Source of the DNA: a virus
IMG/VR virus record: IMGVR_UViG_3300014882_000002
Location: 1 to 31,678 of that record
Length of the DNA stretch: 31,678 nt
Reading direction: 5' to 3' (one strand)
This document shows positions 1 through 8,138 of this stretch, one piece after another. A program made the translations under genes and the position numbers. The stretch's first letter is position 1, and each line of letters starts with the position of its first letter. The notes beneath the pieces are model-generated. The model searched no databases and had not been told where the DNA came from. It saw only the letters and a program-made list of their open reading frames with translations.

Positions 1-293
1 AGCCGTTCGATCACGTCGAAATCCGGCCGGACGACGCCACCTGGGTTGCGTATCTCGTCGTGCTTTTCAGCGAGAGCAATTATGCCCAGGTCGTTCTTGA
101 TAGGGTCATTGCGGTTGATGTCAACACTGACGCCCCGGTTTCCTCCCTCGAACACAAAGTTGAGTGGAAAGGGCCGCGCCACAGGTTCGCGGTGATCCGC
201 CTCTCGGACTCCCAGATGCTGCAGAATGGGTGCAAAACCAGGGATGAGGCCGCGGCGTGGCTCAAGAATTACGAAGGCGCCCTGAGACGGTAG
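1..293 (+). CDS. Partial phage structural-region protein, 5' end outside window
   Basis: The reading frame is open from base 3 and ends with TAG at 291-293, directly abutting the next ATG. It therefore continues beyond the left edge; the internal GTG at 60 is not needed as a start. About 96 C-terminal residues are visible. They are acidic and aromatic at first, and end in a small charged module (TRDEAAAWLKNYE) that looks helical. Its place just upstream of tail tubular protein A is where podoviruses keep capsid or small head-tail genes. I do not recognise a family. It could be a head-completion or accessory virion protein, but that rests on position only. Confidence 0.6.
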   Translation, partial: PFDHVEIRPDDATWVAYLVVLFSESNYAQVVLDRVIAVDVNTDAPVSSLEHKVEWKGPRHRFAVIRLSDSQMLQNGCKTRDEAAAWLKNYEGALRR

Positions 294-959
294 ATGGGAA
301 CGTCGCGCCTTGCCATCTACAACAATGCCTTGATGCTGGCGGGGGAGGCATCCCTTGCCTCCCTTACAGAGGAAGGCAAGCGCCGGAGACTTCTCGACCG
401 GGTGTGGGATTCCAACGGCACTCGGTACTGCCTTGAGCAAGGCCAATGGCAGTTTGCGATGCGTACCCAGCGCATCGACTACGACCCCGATATCGAACCG
501 GACTTCGGCTACACGCGGGGATTTCAGAAGCCCACCGACTGGGTTTTGACTTCCGCGTTGTGCTCGGACGAGTTTTTCAACGCTCCTCTCAGGGCATACG
601 CTGATGAACTGGACTACTGGTACGCCGACCTTGACCTGATCTACGTCAAGTTTGTTTCCGATGACGCGGACTACGGCGGCGACCTCGCCAACTGGCCGGC
701 GACGTTCTGTGACTACGTGGACGCCTACTTTGCGTCCAAGGTCATATTCGATCTCACCAGCGACAAGGCCAGGGTTCAATTCCTGCTCGGCGCCCAAGGA
801 AAGGTCGACGGCGGTGAGCTCGGGCGCCGGCTGAAAATTGCGAAGTCCCGGGCCGCTATGACGCAGCCCTCCCGTACCCCTCCTCCGGGTAGCTGGAACC
901 GGGCCAGGTATGGGGGACCGAGGGGCGACCGCGGCAATCGAAACGATTTGACGGGGTAA
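294..959 (+). CDS. Tail tubular protein A (T7 gp11-like)
   Basis: This 221-residue protein matches the podovirus tail tubular protein A family in sequence pattern. The N-terminus MGTSRLAIYNNALMLAGE and the following segment on rebuilding a residue run after a short-loop helix (DRVWDSNGTRYCLEQGQWQFAMRT) are typical, as are the FQKPTDWV motif around residue 75 and the aromatic, acidic centre (ELDYWYADLDLIYVKFVSDD). In T7-like virions this protein forms the adaptor ring between portal and nozzle. Its length is close to the family norm. The ATG directly follows the upstream stop. The next gene, tail tubular protein B-like, follows after 2 nt, as in T7-type genomes. The C-terminal 35 residues are basic and low-complexity. 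Confidence 0.85.
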   Translation: MGTSRLAIYNNALMLAGEASLASLTEEGKRRRLLDRVWDSNGTRYCLEQGQWQFAMRTQRIDYDPDIEPDFGYTRGFQKPTDWVLTSALCSDEFFNAPLRAYADELDYWYADLDLIYVKFVSDDADYGGDLANWPATFCDYVDAYFASKVIFDLTSDKARVQFLLGAQGKVDGGELGRRLKIAKSRAAMTQPSRTPPPGSWNRARYGGPRGDRGNRNDLTG

Positions 960-961
960 TC

Positions 962-3655
962 GTGCCCCGTGAACGCCTCGAACTCGTTGCGTTCAACCGT
1001 GGGCTCATCTCCCCGCTGGCTCTGGCTCGTGTGGACCTCAAGCGGATGGCGTTTTCCGCTGAAACTATGTCGAACTGGATGCCAAGGACTTTGGGGTCGA
1101 TGATGCTGAGAACCGGTCTCGGCTATATCGGAACCCATCTCGGGGCTCCGAAGTCCATTCCATTCGTCAAGCGCACGGATGACACTGCCGTTCTCGAATT
1201 CACCGACTCGGCCTTGCGGATCTGGATCGATGACGTCCTGCTGACTCGCGGGTCAGTTTCAAGTGTTGCGACCAACGGCGGATTCGACGCCAACCTCGAC
1301 AACTGGACGGATAACGACGAAGGCAGCGCGGCTTCCGTATGGGTAGCCGGTGGGTACATGGGGCTTACCGGGGACGGCAGTTCCGCGGCGATCCGCGACC
1401 AGACGGTGACCGTAGCGGCGGCAGATCAAGGCGACGAGCATGCCCTGCGTATCGTGATTCAGCGCGGTCCCGTCGTACTGAGAGTCGGCACCAGCACGTC
1501 GGACGACTCCTACATCAACGAAACCGAACTCGGCACGGGGTCGCACTCACTCGCCTTTACGCCCACCGGTAATTTCAACATCCGGTTCCTGAATCGTCTT
1601 GAGAGGCAGGTTCTGGTTGATTCCTGCAACGTCGAATCTTCGGGCACGGTCTCGCTGACCTCGCCATACGCTACCGCTGATTTGGGGAATATCCGAGCCG
1701 ATCAGTCAGGCGACGTGGTGTTTCTTGCCTGCGAGGATTACCAGCAGAGAAAAGTCGAGCGCAGGGCCGCAAGGTCGTGGTCGATCGTTCTGTATCAGCC
1801 GGAGGACGGCCCTTTCCGCAGCGCAAATACCGGCCCCATCACGATCACGCCGAGCGCGATTGTCGGAAACATCACACTGACTGCTTCCGCGGCTTTGTTC
1901 CGCAGCGCCCATGTTGGAGCGTTGTGGAGGATCACCCCCCAAGGTCAGTCTGTCACGCAGTCCATCACCGCCCAGAACACGTTTACCGACGCCATACGAG
2001 TAACCGGGGTCGACAGCACGCGGGTTTTCACGATCACGCTATCGGGTCTTACCGGCACGAGTTCTACGGTCACATTGCAGCGGTCCTTCGACTCCGATTC
2101 CGGGCCGTGGACGGATGTCCAGAACTATACCGTCGACACGACGACGACCTATGACGATGGACTCGACAATCAGATAGCGTGGTATCGCATCGGGGTGAAG
2201 ACCGGGAACTACTCATCCGGGACGATCATTGCAACGCTCTCTTATGCACAGGGGTCGATTGACGGCGTGGTAAGGATCACCGCTTTTACCAGTTCAACCG
2301 TTGTTGCCGCCGAAGTTCTGAACGACCTCGGCGGGACGACTGCCGCCGATGACTGGGCGGAAGGCGCGTGGTCGGATTCACGGGGCTGGCCGACCTCGGT
2401 TGCCTTCTACGAAGGCAGGCTGGGATGGGCCGGGAAAAACGGGGTCTGGCTTTCCGTGTCCGACGCCTTCGCGTCGTTTGATGGAAACACCGAAGGAGAT
2501 TCCGGGCCGATCAAAAGAATCATCGGGTCTGGTCCGGTAGATGTCGTCAACTGGATACTGCCGCTGCAAAGATTGATTCTCGGCGCCCAGGGCGCTGAGT
2601 TTTCGGTCCGGTCTACGGCTTTCGATGAACCTCTTACCCCGTCCAATTTCAACATCAAACCTGCCTCCAGTCAGGGCTCTGCCGCCGTGGCAGCGGTGAG
2701 CCTCGATTCGAAGGGCATGTACGTGCAGCGTGGAGGAACGCGGGTGTTCGAATTGGCGTTCAACCCTGAAATCTACGATTACAACTCCACCGACCTGACG
2801 CAACTGGTCCCTGAAATCGGGAAGCCGTCCATAGGACGCATGGCCATTCAAAGGCAACCGGATACCAGGCTGCATTGCGTGCGCTCCGATGGGGTAGCAG
2901 GAGTCCTGGTCTACGACAAGCTGGAGAACGTCCTGTGCTGGCTCACCGTTGAAACCGATGGGGATGTGGAGGACGTGGTGATTCTCCCCGGTGAGGACGG
3001 GGATGACGAAGATCGTGTTTACTACTCCGTCGCCAGAACCATCAACGGCGCCACCGTCCACTACTTTGAAAAGTTGGCGATGGAATCCGAGTGTGTCGGC
3101 GGGACTTTGAACAAGCAGGCGGATGCGTTCGTCACGTTCACGCAATCCGCGGCGGCGACGGTCTCCGGGCTCTCGCATCTTGAAGGTGAAAGCGTCGTCG
3201 TATGGGCGGATGGCAAGTGTTTGAGAGATAGCGACGATGAGATAGCGACCTTCACGGTTGCCAGTGGTTCGATCACTCTCACTAATGACGGGTCGAGTTA
3301 TTCGGCGACGACAGGAGTGGTTGGACTTCCCTACGACGGAGAATACGAAACGGCGCAGCTGGGAAGAACACTGGCGCTGGACGGCCGCATTGATCACGTC
3401 GGCCTGATCCTCGCCGATACCCACATGCGGGGCCTGAAAGTTGGCCCCAGCCTCACCGACTCGGAAATGGACTACCTGCCTTTGACGAAGGACGAGGCGG
3501 AGGTTGCGGAGGACACGATTTATTCGAGTTACAAACAGCCGCCGATGACGTTTCCGGGCAAGTGGTCGGTGGATTCCAGGCTGTGCATGAAGGCTTCGGC
3601 CCCGAGGCCCTGCACGATTCTCGCCGCTGTTGTTTCTGGAGAGTGGTATGCCTGA
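962..3655 (+). CDS. Large tail nozzle/tubular protein B-like structural protein
   Basis: This 897-residue protein starts at GTG 962. Its N-terminus (MPRERLELVAFNRGLISPLA, then an NWMPRTLGSMMLRTGLGYIG-type segment near residue 40) is a recurring signature of large podovirus structural proteins that follow tail tubular protein A. The rest is rich in beta-type segments (many T, S, V and G; phrases such as WTDVQNYTVDTTTTYDDG), as expected for a nozzle or propeller protein. It overlaps the next start by 8 bp. By position it fills the role of T7 gp12, the tail nozzle. I cannot show homology to gp12 itself, so the nozzle role is inference; a different tail-stabilising protein is the alternative. Confidence 0.7.
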   Translation: MPRERLELVAFNRGLISPLALARVDLKRMAFSAETMSNWMPRTLGSMMLRTGLGYIGTHLGAPKSIPFVKRTDDTAVLEFTDSALRIWIDDVLLTRGSVSSVATNGGFDANLDNWTDNDEGSAASVWVAGGYMGLTGDGSSAAIRDQTVTVAAADQGDEHALRIVIQRGPVVLRVGTSTSDDSYINETELGTGSHSLAFTPTGNFNIRFLNRLERQVLVDSCNVESSGTVSLTSPYATADLGNIRADQSGDVVFLACEDYQQRKVERRAARSWSIVLYQPEDGPFRSANTGPITITPSAIVGNITLTASAALFRSAHVGALWRITPQGQSVTQSITAQNTFTDAIRVTGVDSTRVFTITLSGLTGTSSTVTLQRSFDSDSGPWTDVQNYTVDTTTTYDDGLDNQIAWYRIGVKTGNYSSGTIIATLSYAQGSIDGVVRITAFTSSTVVAAEVLNDLGGTTAADDWAEGAWSDSRGWPTSVAFYEGRLGWAGKNGVWLSVSDAFASFDGNTEGDSGPIKRIIGSGPVDVVNWILPLQRLILGAQGAEFSVRSTAFDEPLTPSNFNIKPASSQGSAAVAAVSLDSKGMYVQRGGTRVFELAFNPEIYDYNSTDLTQLVPEIGKPSIGRMAIQRQPDTRLHCVRSDGVAGVLVYDKLENVLCWLTVETDGDVEDVVILPGEDGDDEDRVYYSVARTINGATVHYFEKLAMESECVGGTLNKQADAFVTFTQSAAATVSGLSHLEGESVVVWADGKCLRDSDDEIATFTVASGSITLTNDGSSYSATTGVVGLPYDGEYETAQLGRTLALDGRIDHVGLILADTHMRGLKVGPSLTDSEMDYLPLTKDEAEVAEDTIYSSYKQPPMTFPGKWSVDSRLCMKASAPRPCTILAAVVSGEWYA

Positions 3656-4019
3656 CATCGTTCCGGCCACCGCCGAAATGATCGACGAGCTGCACAGGGC
3701 TCCGCTGCCGCGCACCTCGCGAGTGCTCGCGGTGATCGAGGATGATGAAGTGCTTGGAGTCACGGGCTACTACCCGCAGCAGGGGAAGCTCGTGCTTTTT
3801 GCCGGGGTGTCCGATAAAGCCCGCATGGAAATGAATCGCCACAAGCGCACGTTAATCAAGTGCGCGCGGCAGATCATGGACATGGCTTCGGAACACGGCA
3901 TGCCGATACTGGCTTACGCCGATCCTGAAATCACGGGCTCGGAAGTGCTGTTGCTGCACCTGGGGTTTCACCCGATTGGTCAAGGAGTTTGGGAATGGCT
4001 TGGGCAGGCATTGCAATAA
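3648..4019 (+). CDS. gp13-like (DUF2833/GNAT-fold) virion-assembly protein
   Basis: This 123-residue protein has an acetyltransferase-like layout: an N-terminal helix (TAEMIDELHRAPLPRTSRVL), a beta strand pair with VLGVTGYYPQ, then helix, strand (PILAYADPEI) and a closing segment (LLLHLGFHPIGQGVWEW) like the end of a GNAT fold. T7 gp13, encoded between the tail tubular and ejection proteins, belongs to a small family of this kind. I chose ATG 3648 because GGAGAG lies 5 nt upstream; the frame also allows TTG 3630, which has no good ribosome site. It overlaps the upstream gene by 8 bp. The usual acetyl-CoA P-loop motif (Q/RxxGxG/A) is not evident, so catalysis is doubtful. Confidence 0.65.
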   Translation: MPDIVPATAEMIDELHRAPLPRTSRVLAVIEDDEVLGVTGYYPQQGKLVLFAGVSDKARMEMNRHKRTLIKCARQIMDMASEHGMPILAYADPEITGSEVLLLHLGFHPIGQGVWEWLGQALQ

Positions 4020-4573
4020 GTATTGCCAGTGCTGTTCTGGGCGCCGTGGGTCAGGCGAAGGCCGCCAAGGCCCAGAAGCAGCAGGCCGCTCAACTACAGG
4101 TCGCGAAAAACTACGAAGCGGCCCAGATGGAAAGCGCCGCCGGGCAGGAACAGGCCGCGGCGCAACGCAGGGCTCTGGAGGAACGCAGGCGTGCTCAGCT
4201 CGTTGCCTCCCGTGCTCTGGCTGTTTCTGCGGCCAGCGGTGCCGACGCTTCCAGCGAAAGTATCGAGAACATCATTTCCGACATCGCGGGTGAGGGTGAG
4301 TACCGGGCCGGACTCGCTATCTATCAGGGAGAGGAACGGGCGAGGCGGTTGAGAATGGGGGCGGAAGGAGCAAGGTTCGAGGGGTCCAGCATTGCTGATG
4401 CCGGGAACGCTCAAGCCCGCGCTGGGATGATCGGGGCCGCAGGAACGATTGGTGCTGGAGGCGCATCGCTCTATGCGAAATACGGGATGGGGGGGCCTAC
4501 CCGTTCATCGGCTCTTGACGGCTCGATTTACGACAGCCGGTTTACTGATCTTTCGGATCCGCGATTCGGGTAA
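3995..4573 (+). CDS. Internal virion (ejection) protein, T7 gp14-like
   Basis: This 192-residue protein has an N-terminal hydrophobic Ala/Ile/Gly segment (AWAGIAISIASAVLGAVG, residues 2-19) followed by a long Ala/Gln/Lys/Glu-rich helical stretch (about 20-75) and a Gly/Ala-rich tail. This is the layout of T7 gp14, which inserts in the outer membrane during DNA ejection. Position, between gp13-like and the two large internal proteins, agrees. ATG 3995 is chosen because AAGGAG (3982-3987) sits 7 nt upstream; TTG 3989 would leave no spacing. The ATG lies inside the end of the preceding gene, suggesting coupled translation. Function is from synteny and composition, not from catalytic motifs. Confidence 0.7.
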   Translation: MAWAGIAISIASAVLGAVGQAKAAKAQKQQAAQLQVAKNYEAAQMESAAGQEQAAAQRRALEERRRAQLVASRALAVSAASGADASSESIENIISDIAGEGEYRAGLAIYQGEERARRLRMGAEGARFEGSSIADAGNAQARAGMIGAAGTIGAGGASLYAKYGMGGPTRSSALDGSIYDSRFTDLSDPRFG

Positions 4574-4575
4574 AC

Positions 4576-6816
4576 ATGCCGCGTCTTCCCACTGCCGAGA
4601 CCCTGGGCGAACGCCCGACCCCGAGACCCGAGACCGGGGTGGTTTCGTATCGTCCTGCCGGTGGGCAGGAAGCGCCGGGGCTTGCGTTGGTGCGTGTGAG
4701 CCAGCAGTTGAATCAAGCCGGAGACGAAATCTACCGGGCTCAAAAAGTCGAGGAGGACCGGGTAAGCCGGGTGCTGGCTCAAGACGCACTCAACGAATTC
4801 GGACGCATTGAGCAGGAACTGACCTATGGGGAGAAAGACGGATTTCTACAAAAGAAAGGTTCTGACGCGATCAAGACGCCGCTCGTCAAGGATTACACCG
4901 CCAGACTGACGGACGCCGCGAACCTCCTGAAGCAAGGGTTGAAAAGCGAGCGTGCAAAGGAATTGTTCGACGCCCACGCCGCGCAGAATTTCAGCCGCTT
5001 TCGTGGGGCCGTCTATCGTCACGTCGACAAGGAATACGAGCAGTTTGCCGAACAGACCTACGTCAGTTCGCTCGATGTTGAACTGAGAAACGCGGTCTCA
5101 CGGTGGAACGATCCTCCCGCGATCGGCATGACGCTCGAACGCATCTTCGGGCTGATCGACCAGGAGGCCGAAAGATCGTCGCGCCCGCCGGAATGGCGTC
5201 AGGATCAGAAGCTCAAAGCTGAATCGAAGGTGCATACCTCGGTGATCGGTCAGATGTTGGCCACCGACAATTTCCAGATGGCGCAGCAGTATTACGAGCA
5301 GAACAAGGACGGCATCGATGCCGTAACAGCCAAGGCCGTCCTGAAGTCGGTTGAGGACGGCACGCAGAAGCAGCTCACGAATGGCTACAACTCTGCATTC
5401 CTGCAGGCGCGCGACAACCCGAAAGCATTGAAGGCTCTGGAGGCCGCCGTCGCTTCGGACAAGGTGCTCGACGACAACCGCAAGAACGCTTTGCTTGGCA
5501 GGATTTTGAGCAAGCAGGACACGCTGGAGCGGCGCGGGCAGGCTGCTTACGACCGCCATATCCGACAACTCGACAGAGCCATCAACCAGGTCAATCAGAC
5601 AACGCTTGCAGGATTTGAGCCCACCGTTGAGCAGATGACGCCGCTTATTACTGCGGCAAAAGGGACGGAGCTAGAGCCACAAGTGAGGCAAATGGTGGCC
5701 GTTGCCAACGCGACAGGGCAGTTTCGCCGCGCGCCTCCCGTTCAGCAGGAAGCGATGCTGAGGGACGCCGAAGCGCAGGCCCGTAAAGACCCGTCGAAAT
5801 TCGATGTCACGATTCTGTCGCGGCTTCGCACGATCTATAACAACCAGCGAGAGCAGGTGAGGGAAGACCCGATCACCTTCGCGGTGCGGCAGGGCTTCGC
5901 TGAAACGCAGCCATTGGACATGGGCAAGCCCGCGACACTGGGGCCGGCCATTGCCCAGCGGGCAGAAATTGCGCGCGGCATGCGCCAGCAATATCAGGCG
6001 CCGTTCAACGTGTTGACGAAGGAGGAAACCACGCTCCTGCGCGACGCGCTGAAAGACGCACCGGCAAAGACGAAGTCGGATTACTTCTCCGGCCTTGCCG
6101 CCGCCACTGTTGGAAATCGTGACGCCTACTCCGCAATCATGCGCCAGATCGCCCCCGACGATCCGGTGACGGCCATCGCCGGAGTCTACGCGGCGAAGGA
6201 TTTGCGCAGTCCCGAGGGCAAGCGGGTTTCCGATCTGATCCTCAAAGGCCAGTCGATCATGAATCCTCCGACTCGGCAGGATGGGAAGCCGGACACCGGG
6301 AAACTTATTCCGATGCCCGCCGAGACTGAGTTTCGTAGGGAGTTTGACCGCTACGTGCGCGATGCGTATTCCAGCATGCCGCAGGCGCGGAGTGATTTCT
6401 ACCAGACCTCAAAGGCGATCTACGCGGCCCTGGCATCCGAAGCCGGGGACAAGGACACCCGCGTCTTGGAGCGCAGCCGGTTCGAGGACGCTATGAAACT
6501 TGCGACTGGTGGCGTCGATCGCTACAAGGGCCGCAATTTCGTCCTGCCGTGGGGACATACCTACGGGCAGTTCAAGGATGGGGTTAAAGAGCGCATCGAC
6601 CTCCTCGAAAAGTCCGGCGCCTTGTCGAAGGACATGCCGGCGTCGCGGGTGCGCGACCTCCCGGTGCAGAACGTCGGCGATGGCCGCTACGTGTTCACTT
6701 CAGGGGATGGCGTGCTGGTCGGGAAAGACGGACGCCCCATCGTGATTGATTTCTCTCCCGCAGCGCCGTTCAGGACACGGGAGGGCAAGCCCATGGTGGA
6801 GGCCATTCCGAAATGA
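4576..6816 (+). CDS. Internal virion (ejection) protein, T7 gp15-like
   Basis: This 746-residue protein is mostly charged and helical (long stretches rich in E, K, Q, R, A) with no signal peptide and no clear membrane segment. It has an N-terminal Pro-rich leader (residues 1-30) and a distinct C-terminal part from about 640 (residues such as FVLPWGHTYGQFKDGVKERI) ending in a small beta module (GDGRYVFTSGDGVLVGKDGR). In T7-type genomes the gene between gp14 and gp16 encodes a protein of about this size, a component of the ejected DNA-translocating channel. ATG 4576 lies 2 nt after the upstream stop with only a weak ribosome site. I see no lytic transglycosylase motif. The assignment rests on order, size and composition. 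Confidence 0.65.
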   Translation: MPRLPTAETLGERPTPRPETGVVSYRPAGGQEAPGLALVRVSQQLNQAGDEIYRAQKVEEDRVSRVLAQDALNEFGRIEQELTYGEKDGFLQKKGSDAIKTPLVKDYTARLTDAANLLKQGLKSERAKELFDAHAAQNFSRFRGAVYRHVDKEYEQFAEQTYVSSLDVELRNAVSRWNDPPAIGMTLERIFGLIDQEAERSSRPPEWRQDQKLKAESKVHTSVIGQMLATDNFQMAQQYYEQNKDGIDAVTAKAVLKSVEDGTQKQLTNGYNSAFLQARDNPKALKALEAAVASDKVLDDNRKNALLGRILSKQDTLERRGQAAYDRHIRQLDRAINQVNQTTLAGFEPTVEQMTPLITAAKGTELEPQVRQMVAVANATGQFRRAPPVQQEAMLRDAEAQARKDPSKFDVTILSRLRTIYNNQREQVREDPITFAVRQGFAETQPLDMGKPATLGPAIAQRAEIARGMRQQYQAPFNVLTKEETTLLRDALKDAPAKTKSDYFSGLAAATVGNRDAYSAIMRQIAPDDPVTAIAGVYAAKDLRSPEGKRVSDLILKGQSIMNPPTRQDGKPDTGKLIPMPAETEFRREFDRYVRDAYSSMPQARSDFYQTSKAIYAALASEAGDKDTRVLERSRFEDAMKLATGGVDRYKGRNFVLPWGHTYGQFKDGVKERIDLLEKSGALSKDMPASRVRDLPVQNVGDGRYVFTSGDGVLVGKDGRPIVIDFSPAAPFRTREGKPMVEAIPK

Positions 6817-8138
6817 GCCTCGAACTCTACGAAAACGAAGCCGCTGAGAGGCTTTCCGGGTATCGCCCGGTCACCAGCTTCGAGCCCGGCGCGTTCGACG
6901 GCTTCTGGCGGGGCGCTGGTCTCACCGCCATGCAGACCTTAGCCAAAGCTGGGCGGGCGGTGGACCTGCTGGGTTCCGTCGCCCCCATCCTGCTCGACAA
7001 AATGAGTGGGGGCACTGAGGCGCAAGACCGCTATTTTGCCGAGCACGACGAGACTTTCGGGCGTGCCGTTGACTTCTGGACGCCGCGGCCGAACGAAGTC
7101 GGGGTTGCCGGGCAGATCGTTGGCCAACTGGCAGCGACCTTGCCCATGGTCATTGCTTCCCCCGGGTTTACCGTGGGGCAGACGCAGCTTGCCGTGGCCG
7201 AGGACGTGGTCCGAAAGGGCGTGAGTCCCGGAAAAGCTCAAGCCGTTGGCGCCGCTCAAGCTGCCGGACTCGGCCTGGGGATATGGTTCCCGATTCTCGG
7301 GCAGAACCTGTGGCAGCGCCTGTTTCTGGGCGGGGCAGGTTTCAACGTCGCGCAGGGAGTTGCGATGCGGGGAGCATCCGAACTCATCCTCGCCGATACC
7401 GCCGCCGCTGAGGACTTCAAGGCGTTCGACTGGTCGATGGTGACCCTCGACGTGCTTCTCGGATTGGCTTTCGGAGGAATTGCCCACTTGTCGCCTGCCC
7501 AGAGGGCGCAGGGCGCGAAGGTATGGGGGCAGTTGAGGGAATGGGGCATCGGCATGAAGCCTAGCGACGTAGACGCCATAGCGGCGCTTCGGCAGGCGCA
7601 GCACCTGAACGTCGATTCCATGCCCGGGAGACCCGTGGACGTGACCGATATCGAGGCCCATGTCCAGCGACTGCGGACGGCTATCGACCAGCTTGCTACG
7701 GACCGGCCGGTGGAAGTCTCCGACCTCCCCGCCGCGAGGGTTGAGCCTGACGCACCCCGCATGGCGGAAAACGAGATCCGAGCGCGGGAACTCGTTGCCG
7801 CGGCGGAACGGGTGAGGGTTGAGGAAAACCTGCCGCCGATCGAACCCGAAGCCCCGCTGGCCACCCGGCAAGCCGGTACTCCTCCCGGTGAGCCGGAGCT
7901 GGCGCGGGCGTCGGCCTTTGAAGGCGAACCCATTGACCCCGTTGCGGCTGAGGCACAGCGCATTGCCACGGAACAACCTGACGTGGAAATGACGCTCGGT
8001 AAGGATGCTGACGGTCAACCAGTCAAGAAGACGATCCGGCAATTCCTCGACGACTCCGTAGAAGCGGCCCGCTTTGCCGAGGACGACGCGCGCCTGTTTG
8101 AAGTCGCCGCCAACTGCATGATCGGCGGGGGTGCGTAA
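6813..8138 (+). CDS. Ejection-type internal virion protein, probable N-terminal partner of a split gp16-like protein
   Basis: This 441-residue protein begins at ATG 6813, overlapping the previous stop in ATGA. Residues about 90-225 hold several hydrophobic Gly/Ala stretches (GQIVGQLAATLPMVIASPGF; AAGLGLGIWFPILGQ; LDVLLGLAFGGIAHL), able to cross or line a membrane. The last 200 residues are acidic, Pro/Glu/Ala-rich and probably flexible. It ends in TAATG shared with the start of the next large gene. Size, hydrophobic stretches and place after gp15-like suggest that this and the next protein together do the job of the single giant gp16 of T7. There is no visible peptidoglycan-cleaving domain, which gp16 normally carries at its N-terminus. 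Confidence 0.55.
   Translation: MSLELYENEAAERLSGYRPVTSFEPGAFDGFWRGAGLTAMQTLAKAGRAVDLLGSVAPILLDKMSGGTEAQDRYFAEHDETFGRAVDFWTPRPNEVGVAGQIVGQLAATLPMVIASPGFTVGQTQLAVAEDVVRKGVSPGKAQAVGAAQAAGLGLGIWFPILGQNLWQRLFLGGAGFNVAQGVAMRGASELILADTAAAEDFKAFDWSMVTLDVLLGLAFGGIAHLSPAQRAQGAKVWGQLREWGIGMKPSDVDAIAALRQAQHLNVDSMPGRPVDVTDIEAHVQRLRTAIDQLATDRPVEVSDLPAARVEPDAPRMAENEIRARELVAAAERVRVEENLPPIEPEAPLATRQAGTPPGEPELARASAFEGEPIDPVAAEAQRIATEQPDVEMTLGKDADGQPVKKTIRQFLDDSVEAARFAEDDARLFEVAANCMIGGGA

Noticed and set aside
2378-3763. 461-residue antisense open frame opposite the large structural gene
   Set aside because: It is a by-product of high G+C codon use on the other strand; residues are His/Arg/Gly-rich without domain pattern, and the plus-strand gene is well supported.
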